The notes: generated from the letters alone by a model not told the origin. A stretch of 64,000 bases of DNA from Lacinutrix algicola (GCF_001418085.1 NZ_LIQH01000044.1:1-64000), one strand, 5' to 3'. Shown: positions 27,190 to 36,590, numbered from the stretch's first letter. Program-made: numbers and translations.

Positions 27190-27669
27190 TTATTCTAAGC
27201 AAATTATTCCTTCTTGTGAAATTTTTTGTCCTTCATTCGTTGTCATTGTAGCATCGTAAAATAAACATTTTCCTTCAATTTTAATTTTAGAAACAACAAT
27301 TCCGTTATTTTCATTTACCCATTTAGTCATTTCGTCCATTTCTCCTTTGGAAGAATCGTAAGTTAGTCGATAAGTACAGTCATCAATCCATTCAAGAATT
27401 TCATAAGTTGGGTTTCCGTTTCCGATTCCGTTTTTCCATTCGGTTTGAGAGTTTTTTTCTCGGATAACAACATAACGATTAACATTTAGGTCTCTTTCGA
27501 CTGTCATTTCACTTATACTGTCATTTGAAGTAATTTTATATTTTTTCATTTCATCACTCGTTGGAATGTAGAAAGTTCCGATTTTAAAATCCGAACAAGT
27601 CAATTTTTGCGCATTGATTTTAAGTGCGATTAGAAGAAATATTGTGATTAAGATTATAGTTTTTTTCAT
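27190..27669 (-). CDS. Small exported protein
   Basis: 159 residues, signal peptide MKKTIILITIFLLIALKINAQ. Mature part begins with KLTCSDFKIGTFYIP and has Cys at CTYRLTYDSSKGEMDEM, CLFYDATM and the C-terminal CLE, enough for two disulfides. Beta-rich, similar in style to short secreted proteins common in flavobacteria. Function unknown. Single-gene cassette. Confidence 0.7.
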   Translation of the reverse strand: MKKTIILITIFLLIALKINAQKLTCSDFKIGTFYIPTSDEMKKYKITSNDSISEMTVERDLNVNRYVVIREKNSQTEWKNGIGNGNPTYEILEWIDDCTYRLTYDSSKGEMDEMTKWVNENNGIVVSKIKIEGKCLFYDATMTTNEGQKISQEGIICLE

Positions 27670-27698
27670 TCAGCGATCTGTTTGTCTATATTATGCAC

Positions 27699-27821
27699 AA
27701 CGTGTTTGTATATGGTTTGTTGCGTGGTTAAGAACGTAATTTAGCAAATAAAAACCGAATAGAAAATCCGCGAGGGTTTTCGTAAGCAGGCTAGAACCAG
27801 CAATAAATTATATACGGTGTT
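27699..27821 (-). repeat. attC-like site 29 (class B)
   Basis: GTT arm GTTAGCCACT, partner at 28321 (9/10). Stop codon donor. Confidence 0.88.
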
Positions 27822-28215
27822 AGCCACTGGTTTTATTCACTATTATTTTCCTATCTGGCGAATTTTTCCATTCTTGAGTCAATTCGTAATCGCTCAATTC
27901 TTTTTTAGGATAATTTCCGCTAAACGACCAGATTTCAAGATTGTCAATTAATCCATTTTTAAAAAATAAAGTACAATCTGCACCAATTTCTAATTCAGTC
28001 GATTTTATTCTAACTCCATCTAAAATCAAGTCGCTTTTATCCGCTTTAAATTTTTCAATTCCGTTTTTATGCTCAAATCCAATAAAAACTCCTGAACCTG
28101 TATATTCATAATCTGATTCTGTCAAGTATTCCAATTGCAATTTTGCGTCAATTCCTTCTTTATCTCCATCTAAAAGAAGTTCTAAAATGTTAGATATAAA
28201 TTCCGATTTCAGCAT
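27820..28215 (-). CDS. Small soluble cassette protein
   Basis: 131 residues, MLKSEFISNILELLLDGDKEG, no signal peptide, acidic, beta-rich C-terminal half (IWSFSGNYPKKELSDYELTQEW). Not recognised; its style recalls immunity-type proteins but no family motif is visible. Stop TAA in the attC-like core. About 105 bp without gene upstream of its start. Confidence 0.65.
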   Translation of the reverse strand: MLKSEFISNILELLLDGDKEGIDAKLQLEYLTESDYEYTGSGVFIGFEHKNGIEKFKADKSDLILDGVRIKSTELEIGADCTLFFKNGLIDNLEIWSFSGNYPKKELSDYELTQEWKNSPDRKIIVNKTSG

Positions 28216-28320
28216 TTTTAAAGATAATTTTACGTAATATTTTTCATTCCGATTTCGTTTTCTTAAAAACTAAAAACTTGAATTAAACTCGATTTTCGTT
28301 GGTTTGGTTAACTTGTGGCT

Positions 28321-28446
28321 AACGTGTTTGTATATGGTTTGTTGCGTGTTTTAAGCAACTAATTTAATAAATAATTACCGACCAAGAAAGTCCACGAGGA
28401 CTTTCGTAAGTGAGCGAAAAGCCAGCAATAAATTATATACGGTGTT
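28321..28446 (-). repeat. attC-like site 30 (class B)
   Basis: GTT arm GTTGCCCACA, partner at 28986 GTTGCCAACA (9/10). Confidence 0.87.
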
Positions 28447-28457
28447 GCCCACAGTTA

Positions 28458-28976
28458 TTATTCATTATCTATTATTCTAAAACTTTGTTCCGCTTTTTTC
28501 TTAATCATTAGTTTTCCTATTATATGACTAAATTCTCCATCAAATTCGATTTGGTAACCACCAGAATTATTAGAAATCATTTTTGACTTTCCTTTAACTC
28601 GTCCCATAATTCGGTCGCCTTTTTTGAATTCAGTCGCATTTATTTCCAATTCATAAAATTCCAGTTCGACATCCAAAGTATTTTTTCCGTCATATTCCCC
28701 ATAATCAGACCAAAGAGTGAGTTTAACTTTTGGCTTTTTGTGTTCGGTTAAATCAATCTTAATCGCTGTAATACTTGTTCCAATATTTCCGATTGTTACA
28801 ATTAATGAATCAGTTTTTCTGTTGTCAAATGTACTATATGCGTAAAATTCAAAATCCGATTGAGTGATTTTCAATTCAGTTGAATCGATTTTGATTTCCG
28901 ATTCAATAACTACTTCTTGAGCTGATAAATTCAGTCCAAAAGTTAGCAGAATTAATATTTGTAGCGTTTTTCTCAA
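28458..28976 (-). CDS. Exported protein of unknown function
   Basis: 172 residues with signal peptide RKTLQILILLTFGLNLSAQ. The only in-frame start that preserves the signal peptide is TTG (TTG AGA AAA), directly after the cassette core. Mature part is beta-rich (ESEIKIDSTELKITQSDFEFYAYSTF; GDRIMGRVKGKSKMI). Single-gene cassette. Confidence 0.68.
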   Translation of the reverse strand: MRKTLQILILLTFGLNLSAQEVVIESEIKIDSTELKITQSDFEFYAYSTFDNRKTDSLIVTIGNIGTSITAIKIDLTEHKKPKVKLTLWSDYGEYDGKNTLDVELEFYELEINATEFKKGDRIMGRVKGKSKMISNNSGGYQIEFDGEFSHIIGKLMIKKKAEQSFRIIDNE

Positions 28977-28985
28977 ATTGTTGGC

Positions 28986-29109
28986 AACGTTTATGTATAA
29001 GAATAGTTGCGGGTTTGTATGCGAGGATTTTCCGAAGGAAAATCAGACGTTACAAACACGCAACGACCTTTGATTAAGCACTAAGCAGCAATTATTTTTA
29101 TACGGTGTT
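28986..29109 (-). repeat. attC-like site 31 (class A1)
   Basis: GTT arm GTTGTAAGTA pairs 10/10 with 29765. Confidence 0.89.
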
Positions 29110-29122
29110 GTAAGTAGTTTTT

Positions 29123-29737
29123 TTATAATTCAACTTTTGATATTTTCTCTTTCCCATAATAGAATTCCAAATCAGGATTTTCAGCGCTTTTACTAATTGG
29201 AAAAAAGAAAAGAGATTTAAATTTATGAAAATTATTAGGTCTAAAATAGACTACAGATTTTTTTGGATTCTTTTTTGTTCCGAAATTAAATGGTACTTCT
29301 ACATCAGTATATCCTTCTATAGTATATTCAACGTAGCTATCTTTTATTTCAGGTTTATAGGCTAATCCAGCTTGATGTTTATACATGCTTCCAAGTTTCA
29401 GTTTAGATTTTAATAGTTTAGGGTATGCTAAGTATCCCATTACTGGTTGAAAAGATATATCCATAGGTCTATATCTTAGCTTATTTTTGTGATCTACTAA
29501 TGAAAATTTATTAATATCAATATCTTCTTTATTAAGCGATTTAATTTTACACTTTATACTTATTTTTATAAAACTCTCAGATTTTAGTTTTGAAGATGAA
29601 TTCAAATTAAAAGTTTTAGATACTTTTTTCGCTTTCTGATAATCTACGGTCAAGTTTCCATTTTCAAATTTTTGTTTTGATTGCGAATAGCTGCTTAAAC
29701 TTATAAGAGATAATAATAAAATGATTCTGAAATTCAT
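29123..29737 (-). CDS. Exported protein of unknown function
   Basis: 204 residues, signal peptide MNFRIILLLSLISLSSYSQS. Mature part is Lys-rich and beta-rich (IKISIKCKIKSLNKEDIDINKFSLVDHKNKLRYRP) with a DUF4352-like immunoglobulin-style look, but no definite family. Single-gene cassette. Confidence 0.66.
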   Translation of the reverse strand: MNFRIILLLSLISLSSYSQSKQKFENGNLTVDYQKAKKVSKTFNLNSSSKLKSESFIKISIKCKIKSLNKEDIDINKFSLVDHKNKLRYRPMDISFQPVMGYLAYPKLLKSKLKLGSMYKHQAGLAYKPEIKDSYVEYTIEGYTDVEVPFNFGTKKNPKKSVVYFRPNNFHKFKSLFFFPISKSAENPDLEFYYGKEKISKVEL

Positions 29738-29764
29738 GTTTCCTTGGGTTTTTAAATTACTTAC

Positions 29765-29887
29765 AACGTGTTTGTATATGATTAGTGGCGTGTTTCAGCA
29801 CCTAATTTAGCAAATAAAAACCGAATAGAAAATCTGTAAAGATTTTCGTAAGCAAGCTAAAACTAGCCATTAATTATATACGGTGTT
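29765..29887 (-). repeat. attC-like site 32 (class B)
   Basis: GTT arm GTTGTAAGCA pairs 10/10 with 30792. Confidence 0.88.
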
Positions 29888-30528
29888 GTAAGCAGTGCTT
29901 TTTTCCAAAACCCTAATTATTATTATAATTCCAAAAGCATAAAGTGAATAATTATTAAATTTTTCATTTTGAAGTAAAACTTCTTCTTCAAGGGAATCAT
30001 CATAAGCTAAATGAATTAAAAACTCTTTAACTTCTTTTGGTGAATACTTATCTTTATCTTATAATTATTTTTAATTAGATTAAATTCTGTTGCTAATTGT
30101 TTATAATTTCCAGAATTTATAATTTCCGCGTATTTTTTGTTTTTTTTATTGCATTTGGCATAGACCACTTTCCTTTCCCTTGCCATTCATTTAAATAAGA
30201 TAAGTTTCATAAAGTGTGAATTTTCTTCTTCCTTTAAAGTTATTCTTAAGAAAGAATTTTTTCAAAATGTTTATTAAAGGTGTTTTTAGATAAATTGGTT
30301 AGAGCGTAAAGAACATTTTTACCAATTTTCTCTGGATAAATTTGTGATAGAATATTTATTATTTCTAAATCGCTATACTTACTAGATTCTTTTTCTCTTA
30401 AATTTAGAAATTCACAATAGTGAAAATATAAATCAAAAACTCTTAAAGGAATGAAAGTTGTATTTTAATATACAAGCAATAATGAATGCTAAATTCGGTT
30501 CTCTTTTATATAAATGTTCTATTTCCAT
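29870..30528 (-). pseudogene. Cassette gene broken by several frameshifts
   Basis: Starts MEIEHLYKREPNLAFIIACILKY at 30528, shifts frame into TTFIPLRVFDLYFHYCEFLNLREKESSKYSDLEI, stops after KHFEKILS, and resumes as KYSPKEVKEFLIHLAYDDSLEEEV with a last membrane-like IIIII stretch. The final frame runs into the attC-like site and ends AYNTVYN. At least three indels. Not recognised. Confidence 0.65.
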
Positions 30529-30538
30529 AATTTAAATT

Positions 30539-30563
30539 CTGCACTATTATCTTAATAGTGCAG
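30539..30563. terminator. Perfect 11-bp hairpin between the small Pro-rich ORF and the broken gene
   Basis: CTGCACTATTA TCT TAATAGTGCAG. No strong T-run follows on the minus strand, so it may be an mRNA-stabilising hairpin rather than a terminator. Confidence 0.5.
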
Positions 30564-30576
30564 AATAAGGGTTTTA

Positions 30577-30696
30577 TTATTTTTTTGGAGCTGGAGGAGG
30601 AGTTTTTCCTGGTTTAGGTTGATTATTTCCTCGTCCTTTTCCAGAAGGGTTTGGAGTTTTACTTGGTCCGTTTGGTGGTGTCTTTGATTTTCCCAT
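30577..30696 (-). CDS. Very small Pro/Lys-rich protein
   Basis: 39 residues, MGKSKTPPNGPSKTPNPSGK then GRGNNQPKPGKTPPPAPKK: almost entirely Pro, Lys, Gly, Asn, Ser and Thr. Too short for standard ORF calling. It lies at the promoter side of the cassette, about 95 bp from the core, with a hairpin just after its stop. Clean start and stop and strong composition support a real gene, but function is unknown; similar Pro/Gly/Lys mini-proteins are common near flavobacterial operons. Confidence 0.55.
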   Translation of the reverse strand: MGKSKTPPNGPSKTPNPSGKGRGNNQPKPGKTPPPAPKK

Positions 30697-30791
30697 TTAA
30701 AATTTTTTTAAATTAAACATATGCAAATATAAAACACAAAATTCGGCAGTATCTAAATTTTAATCGTTAGCGTTTTTCGCGCATTGCTTAC

Positions 30792-30916
30792 AACGTTTAT
30801 GTATAAGAATAGTTGCGGGTTTGTATGCGAGGATTTTCCGCAGGAAAATCAGACGTTACAAACACGCAACGATCTTTGATTAAGCACTAAAACCGCAATT
30901 ATTTTTATACGGTGTT
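30792..30916 (-). repeat. attC-like site 33 (class A1)
   Basis: GTT arm GTTAGCTAAC but the far end at 32974 reads GTTGTGCATA, only 4/10, the worst match in the array. IS copy 4 lies between. Confidence 0.86.
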
Positions 30917-31660
30917 AGCTAACGTTTTTTATTAGTTTAATATTTTCTTCTGTCTTTGTCAAGAAACTAAACTTCTTGTTTTCTTTTTCTATTGTTCTGT
31001 CGATAATCATTATACTGTCGTTCAGTTCTTTAATTTTCCACAATTTCTCAACTTTGTCAAAATCACTCCGCAATTTCATATTTATGAATTCAGCTGAATT
31101 ACTTATATCAATATTTGATTTAGAAACTTGGTAAAAATAAGTAGAAGAAATAGTATCTCCTTTAATTTCGTAAAATGGTGGATATTGAAAATCACTTTCA
31201 GAAATTCCTGGTGGTGCAGGTGGTGTGGTATTTCAGGTAAACTATCATTCAAGTATAAATCATAGTTTTTTTCCTCAATCCAAATTCCGTTTAGTAGCTC
31301 TTTATTCCAATTAGTTTTTCTTTTCTCAAGAGTTACTTTATAATCCTTTTCCGAAATTAGTAGTCCTTTAAATATATTTTTGTCCGTTTGCTTTATAGCA
31401 ATTACTTGTCTGTCAAAAACTAGAATGTCGTTATTGTCAAAAGATGCAATTCTCCAAGGTAAATTTCTGTCGCTATACTCAAATATAGTATAAGTTGAAT
31501 CTTTAAATTCGACAGTCAAAGTGTCTTTTTCTCCAATTGAGGTCATATCATAAGTATTTCCTCGTAATTCATTCGCAATGTCAATCCGTTCAACGTTTTT
31601 TTGACAACTAAACAGCGTTAAAATCAGAAGTAAAATTATTGTCGGTTTGTTCATTTTCAA
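30915..31660 (-). pseudogene. Cassette lipoprotein with a 2-nt frameshift
   Basis: N-terminal part (31654 down to about 31230) reads MNKPTIILLLILTLFSCQKN with lipobox LFSC. At ATACCACACCACCTG an extra AC breaks the frame; restoring it gives PPPAPPGISESDFQYPPFYEIKGD and continues to KTEENIKLIKNVS with its stop in the attC-like core. Total about 245 codons. The stop and the frame fit so well that the indel must be recent or is a sequencing difference. Confidence 0.75.
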
Positions 31661-31699
31661 ATGTCTTGTCCTGAAATATGGCTACAGGTTAAAATTGAA

Positions 31700-32516
31700 T
31701 TAAGCTGATAATTTATATACCATATTAGGTGTTTTATAATCTAAAGATAAATGTAATCTTACTTCATTGTATAAATTAATCGCATTTTTTGCAGCTCTCT
31801 TAGCGTGACTCACGTTATCAAAGGTCTGGTCTAAATAAAATTCATCTTTTAAAATTCCATTTACACGTTCTGCCATTGCATTTTCGTAACAATGATTTTC
31901 TTCGGTCATACTAATATCTATCTTTTTTCTTTTGAGTATTTGTGTGTATACATTGCTACAATACTGTATTCCTCTGTCCGAATGATGAATAAGTTGTTTA
32001 ATGCTTTTAGCTTGATAAATGGCCTTATTTAGCCGCTCTCACACATCCTTTAAGTTCCAAGCTATCACTAATATCATAACCAACTATTTTCCTGGAATGC
32101 ATATCTGTTATTAAAGCCAGGTAGCAAAAACCCTTTATGGTTCTAATGTATGTGATATCAGATACCCAAACTTGGTTAGCTCTAGTAACTTCTAAGTCTT
32201 TTATGATGTTATTATATTTATAAAAACGATGATAAGAGTTCGTAGTTCTAGCACTGGTTTTCCTTCTAAGTGTCAGCATTTGATTTTTTCTAAGCACATT
32301 AAATAAAGTATCTCTACCAACTTTAATATTGGCTTTATTAAAATCTGCATTTAATGATTTTACAAGTTTTCTCACGCCTTCTCTAGGAAGGGATTTGCGT
32401 CTTTTTCTAACGATATTAATAATCTGTAGTTCTAGGTTTAAACGCTTATCAGCTCTGTTTTTATGCTTGTAATAAGCATTACGTTTAAGTCCAAAACAAT
32501 GGGTTATAGTTGTCAA
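31700..32516 (-). pseudogene. IS3-family orfB, frameshifted (copy 4)
   Basis: Extra base at about 32034 (TTTAGCCGCTCTCAC versus TTTAGCGCTCTCAC) cuts the ORF after KGCVRA, before the second catalytic Asp. Confidence 0.87.
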
Positions 32517-32551
32517 AGTAGCAAATCCCTTAGATATCTTTTTGGCTTTAC

Positions 32552-32923
32552 TTAAGGCTTTATACTTAGCTTTTTTTTTAGTTCATTAACTGATTTATAG
32601 CCAAGATCTTCAGCAGCTACTTCCAGATAACAATCCTGGACCATAGCATCGAGATCCTTTTTAAGTAGTAGTTTTTTAAGTTGTTCAACCTCTTTTTGAA
32701 GTGCTTTAATTCTAGATATTTCGTCTTTTGTTTCCACTTTTACTCTGGTGTTCATTAAGTCTTTACGATTATACTTTTTAATCCACACATTTACTGTTGT
32801 AGGTGCAATAGAGTAGAGTTTACAAAGTTCACTCTTTGTGTGTTTTCCGATTGTAAGTTCGGCTAAGATTTTTAATTTAAAAGGTTCACTGTAACGTCTA
32901 ATTACTTTGTCATTTCTATACAT
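32552..32923 (-). CDS. IS3-family orfA (copy 4)
   Basis: Identical to the 123-residue orfA of copy 2; A9 run intact. Confidence 0.92.
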   Translation of the reverse strand: MYRNDKVIRRYSEPFKLKILAELTIGKHTKSELCKLYSIAPTTVNVWIKKYNRKDLMNTRVKVETKDEISRIKALQKEVEQLKKLLLKKDLDAMVQDCYLEVAAEDLGYKSVNELKKKLSIKP

Positions 32924-32973
32924 AATGTTTAAAATTATGTAGCCTTATTTCAGGACGGGTCAAAATTATGCAC

Positions 32974-33160
32974 AACGTTTCGTGTATTGTTAGTGCGGGA
33001 ATAGAAAGTCAGCAGACTTTCAATTTAGCACGAGGCAAAGCATTTTGTTTGCCTTTATTTTTTCTGTACTAAAGTCAAATCAAAATGATTTGACGGACTT
33101 AGTAAATATACACTAAACTTTGATAAAGCACAAAACCCCGTATTAATTATACATATTGTT
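32974..33160 (-). repeat. attC-like site 34 (class D, long)
   Basis: 187 bp. Arms AGTGCGGG / CCCCGTATT, inner hairpin CAAATCAAAATGATTTG and AAAGTCAG/CAGACTTTC. GTT arm GTTGTGCTTA pairs 10/10 with 33792. Confidence 0.82.
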
Positions 33161-33179
33161 GTGCTTAGTGTTTGTTTCT

Positions 33180-33476
33180 CTAAAATTTCAATTTATGAGG
33201 GTCTTGTCGTGAATCAAAAATTCTTACTATTTCAAGTTTTCCAGATTTCTCTCTATAATATAATGTGTTCTGTTTTGAAATCACACTTTTCCTTATTTGA
33301 AGCTCTTCGTTAATTACTGGGAATATCTTATAGTCTTCAAGTATCAGGCTAATATTATCATCCACTTTGTTAATGAATCTATTTATTATTCTTTCATTCC
33401 AATGTAACTGTAGATAATCTAAAATTGATTCAAAATCATTCTCCGCTGAAGGAGACCAAATAACTTCTTTAAGCAT
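33180..33476 (-). CDS. RelE/ParE-superfamily toxin
   Basis: 98 residues. ParE/RelE fold features: KEVIWSPSAENDFESILDYLQLHWNERIINRFINKV at the N-terminus, then IRKSVISKQNTLYYREKSGKLEIVRIFDSRQDPHKLKF, the usual RIFDSRQDP strand of this family. Start overlaps the antitoxin stop by 8 nt, as in translationally coupled pairs. Toxin-antitoxin cassettes are known to stabilise large integron arrays against loss. Confidence 0.88.
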   Translation of the reverse strand: MLKEVIWSPSAENDFESILDYLQLHWNERIINRFINKVDDNISLILEDYKIFPVINEELQIRKSVISKQNTLYYREKSGKLEIVRIFDSRQDPHKLKF

Positions 33477-33717
33477 TTGTATATCTTTTTCTAATATCAG
33501 ACATTACTTTACTATGCTTTTTTCCCTCTCCGTTATCAAGTTGTTCAACACCGAATCTAATTCCGTCTTGTTGCTCTTGAGTCAGACTTTGCCAATCGTC
33601 AAGTTCGTTCTTTCCATTAATATAGTTCAACAACATACCATAAGCTTCTTCTAATCGGTTTCCCTTTAGTGAATCTAATTTTCTAAACAAGTCTATTTTT
33701 ATTTCTGCTGAATTCAT
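33469..33717 (-). CDS. Antitoxin of the RelE/ParE-type pair
   Basis: 82 residues, MNSAEIKIDLFRKLDSLKGNRLEEAYGMLLNYINGK, then an acidic C-terminal tail (EEQQDG-type, VEQLDNGEGKKHSKVMSDIRKRY) suited to wrap the toxin. Lies first in the cassette, with about 75 bp upstream that probably hold its own promoter, since these cassettes need independent expression. Confidence 0.85.
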   Translation of the reverse strand: MNSAEIKIDLFRKLDSLKGNRLEEAYGMLLNYINGKNELDDWQSLTQEQQDGIRFGVEQLDNGEGKKHSKVMSDIRKRYTNA

Positions 33718-33791
33718 AATAAATATTTACAGTAAAGATAATTATAAAAATTCGAGTTTTATAATTACTACGTTTTTTTTACATTAAGCAC

Positions 33792-33915
33792 AACGTTGTT
33801 GTGTAAGATTAGTTGCGTGTTTTAAGCACTAAAGTTAGTAAATAAATCACAGATAGCGAGTCCGCGAGAACTTTCGTAAATTGGCTAAAACCAGCAATTA
33901 ATTTTACACGGTGTT
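33792..33915 (-). repeat. attC-like site 35 (class B)
   Basis: GTT arm GTTGGCAATA pairs 10/10 with 36454. Confidence 0.88.
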
Positions 33916-33927
33916 GGCAATAGTTTT

Positions 33928-36330
33928 TTATTCAGTCTTTTCTCCTTTCTTTCGTTTGTAAAATGAATTCCAAAATATTTTGTCATATTCTACACGATTC
34001 AATACTGTTTGTTCCATTTTACGAAATTCATATTCTATTTCTTCAAGATTATTTAGCTCAAAGTCATAAAGCTCGGAATCCATTTCTAAAACTCTATTCT
34101 CTATTTTGTCATCTATATTTTGTATTTCTTCATAAGATCTATTAAAATATTTTGTTGCGTAATATTTTCCATCATTAAAAATATTAGAATAAGTACAAGT
34201 ATTTTCCTCTTTAATGGTAATTTGTTTTGCCTTTATAAAGCGTTTATAGCTTTCGTATTCTTTAAAGTGTTTTTCAATTTCTTCAGATTTTAAAGTTGTT
34301 TCCCAATTTTCTACAACCTTTACAATAGCAAATGTTTCTTTATCAATATAAACTCTGCCAGAATACTCTGTTGGATAAGGTTTATTTGTGTAATTCCATT
34401 TATTCCTTTCTGTTTGGAATGAAATAATATATGTAGTTTCATCTATTGGATTGTCCGATTTTACAAATTTTAAATTGAATTTTTTATATTTTCTTTTGTG
34501 TAAGATATTTGCGTAGCGAATAGCATTCTGACGATAAGAGAAAAAATCAGAAGAGTATTTATATTTTTTCGGGTTATTATTCTTGTTCCATTTTATTTGT
34601 TCGACTCTTTGTGTTATAACGAAAGGAGATAAATAACCATCGTCATAGTCTTTTGTTATTAACTCCAAATCTAATTCGTTTGTGTCATTTTTGTTTATCA
34701 AAACTTTGCCATATCTGTAAAAATTAAAAGGCTTGGTTGGATGATTTATCTTTTTATTTAAAATTGCTTTCTTTAATACTGTTTTTGGAGATAAAAAGCC
34801 AGTTATAACAACTTCATTTAACGTTTGAAACTTTTGATTAAAATAGGTTTTATCTTTTAGCTCTTTTAATCTAATAGTGCGAGTTTCAAAACCCATTGAT
34901 GAAATTTCAACACTTGCGTTTTCTATCATAGTTTCTTTTATTGGCAATTCGTAAAAACCATTTTCATCTGCTACTCTGTAAATTTCTTCTTTTTTTAGTA
35001 TTAAGGTAGCAAACGGAATAGGTTCTTTACTTTCTTTGTCAATAAGTTGACCTTTTAGAATGACATTCTTACCTATTTCAATTTGTTCTATTTTTTCCTC
35101 AAAATCTTGTTGTTTGTTAGAAACATTTACGCTGTCAATTGGGGTTTCTAATTTTGGTAATGTCGCATTTTTAAAAAATATATAACCATCGTGTAATTGG
35201 TCTAATCGAGCATTTGTAAAATCGACAAAGTTTAATAATCTTGTTTCTTTTATTGATTGCATTTCTTCTTGATTTGAAGTTACAAACAAGTAAGGTTTAT
35301 TTAAATTACTCAACTCATATTCAAATGAACTTTTTTTAATAGATGTTGAATGCCATTTTTTAGTACCTAAGTCAAAAAGAGAATCATTTGCGTGTATTGT
35401 AGCCAAACTATATGATTTGTCTTTTAATGTTTTATGAAAATAAGAACCCATTGAAATAAACTCTTTTGCAATTGGTTTTTTTATACTTGAATTATCGTTG
35501 ATAATATGAACATTATCTGCCCAACAAATAATTTTTTCATTCGGATTTCTATTGATGTAACTCAATAAGTTATCAGCCATTTGTTTATCTCTTATATTGT
35601 CATTTTTGTTGCCAAAATCGGTGGTGAGAATTTCTTTTTTATTGTAATAAGATTCTTGTGAACAAGCTAAAAGACTTTTAGTAAACTGTTTCCAATAATA
35701 ATTAGTTTCATTAGGTTCTAATTTTTCTATTTGCTTTATAATTCTATTGACCTCCTTTTCGTAAACTTTATATTTTATATCATCTTCCTCAATGGTTACA
35801 TTTTCTAAAACTCCCTCGATGATAATGCCTAAATCATCTTCGTCTAATTTTAAAGTAATATTTTGACTTTCCAAATAATCATAAAAATCTTCTACAAATT
35901 GTGAAGTATTATTTACTTGAGAATCGAAACCAATAACTTTTAAATTGTTTTTTTCTATATATTTAACAACTCTTTGAAATTCTAAAGTATTAGACCAAAC
36001 TCCCCAAACTGCGGTATTAAAATCTTTGGAATTAAAACCGTTTTTGTTCATTCTCCAAATGTCGTACATTGAAGATTCCATTGCAATAGTTGTAAATCCT
36101 AACTCTTTATGAAGGTATTCCAAAACTCGTGCTTTCATCTCAAATATGTTTCCATACATATGAGTTTGTTCTCCAAGCATCACAAGTTGTTTTCCTTGTA
36201 ATTCATTTTTTAGAAATCCTAAATCTGTGTATTCTTTAGATTCAGGAGGAAGAAGTTCTTCTATTTTTAATTCTTGTGATTGTATTAAGTTTACAAAAAG
36301 TATAGAACAAATAATAATTAAGTTTTTCAT
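33928..36330 (-). CDS. Erythromycin esterase-like protein fused to a carboxypeptidase-regulatory-like domain
   Basis: 800 residues from MKNLIIICSILFVNLIQSQ (signal peptide); the upstream start at 36354 only adds eight unlikely residues. Residues about 30-370 match the erythromycin esterase (EreA/EreB) superfamily: KQLVMLGEQTHMYGNIFEMKARVLEYLHKELGFTTIAMESSMYD holds the GE-T-H catalytic region, and later IICWADNVHI. Residues about 430-510 are a CarboxypepD_reg-like beta domain (LKGQLIDKESKEPIPFATLILKKEE). The last 280 residues resemble the beta-rich C-terminus of DUF5686-type proteins. Largest cassette gene here. Exported, so a role on a periplasmic or cell-surface ester is more likely than macrolide resistance. 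Confidence 0.78.
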   Translation of the reverse strand: MKNLIIICSILFVNLIQSQELKIEELLPPESKEYTDLGFLKNELQGKQLVMLGEQTHMYGNIFEMKARVLEYLHKELGFTTIAMESSMYDIWRMNKNGFNSKDFNTAVWGVWSNTLEFQRVVKYIEKNNLKVIGFDSQVNNTSQFVEDFYDYLESQNITLKLDEDDLGIIIEGVLENVTIEEDDIKYKVYEKEVNRIIKQIEKLEPNETNYYWKQFTKSLLACSQESYYNKKEILTTDFGNKNDNIRDKQMADNLLSYINRNPNEKIICWADNVHIINDNSSIKKPIAKEFISMGSYFHKTLKDKSYSLATIHANDSLFDLGTKKWHSTSIKKSSFEYELSNLNKPYLFVTSNQEEMQSIKETRLLNFVDFTNARLDQLHDGYIFFKNATLPKLETPIDSVNVSNKQQDFEEKIEQIEIGKNVILKGQLIDKESKEPIPFATLILKKEEIYRVADENGFYELPIKETMIENASVEISSMGFETRTIRLKELKDKTYFNQKFQTLNEVVITGFLSPKTVLKKAILNKKINHPTKPFNFYRYGKVLINKNDTNELDLELITKDYDDGYLSPFVITQRVEQIKWNKNNNPKKYKYSSDFFSYRQNAIRYANILHKRKYKKFNLKFVKSDNPIDETTYIISFQTERNKWNYTNKPYPTEYSGRVYIDKETFAIVKVVENWETTLKSEEIEKHFKEYESYKRFIKAKQITIKEENTCTYSNIFNDGKYYATKYFNRSYEEIQNIDDKIENRVLEMDSELYDFELNNLEEIEYEFRKMEQTVLNRVEYDKIFWNSFYKRKKGEKTE

Positions 36331-36453
36331 AAAAATATTGCATTTAAAATACAATGATAATAATCCATTTTCAGTAATAGGTTTTATTATTTTTTCTTAA
36401 CAAAAGTTTATAAAGAATAACAGGTTTTGAGGTAGGCGTGTTAAATTATTGCC

Positions 36454-36578
36454 AACGTTTATGTATAAGAATAGTTGCGGGTTTGTATGCGAGGAATTTC
36501 CGAAGGAAATTCAGACGTTACAAACACGCAACGACCTTTTGATTAAGCATTAAACCGCAATTATTTTTATACGGTGTT
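36454..36578 (-). repeat. attC-like site 36 (class A1)
   Basis: Centre GAATTTCC/GGAAATTC. GTT arm GTTGTGCATA pairs 10/10 with 37192. Confidence 0.89.
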
Positions 36579-36590
36579 GTGCATAGTATT

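Larger units (their letters stand above)
31662..32962 (-). mobile_element. IS3-family element, copy 4
   Basis: 1301 bp; one inserted base in orfB. Flanks AAA on both sides, but the cassette ends on either side do not pair, so the AAA match may be chance after IS-IS recombination. 11 nt to the AAC at 32974. Confidence 0.94.
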
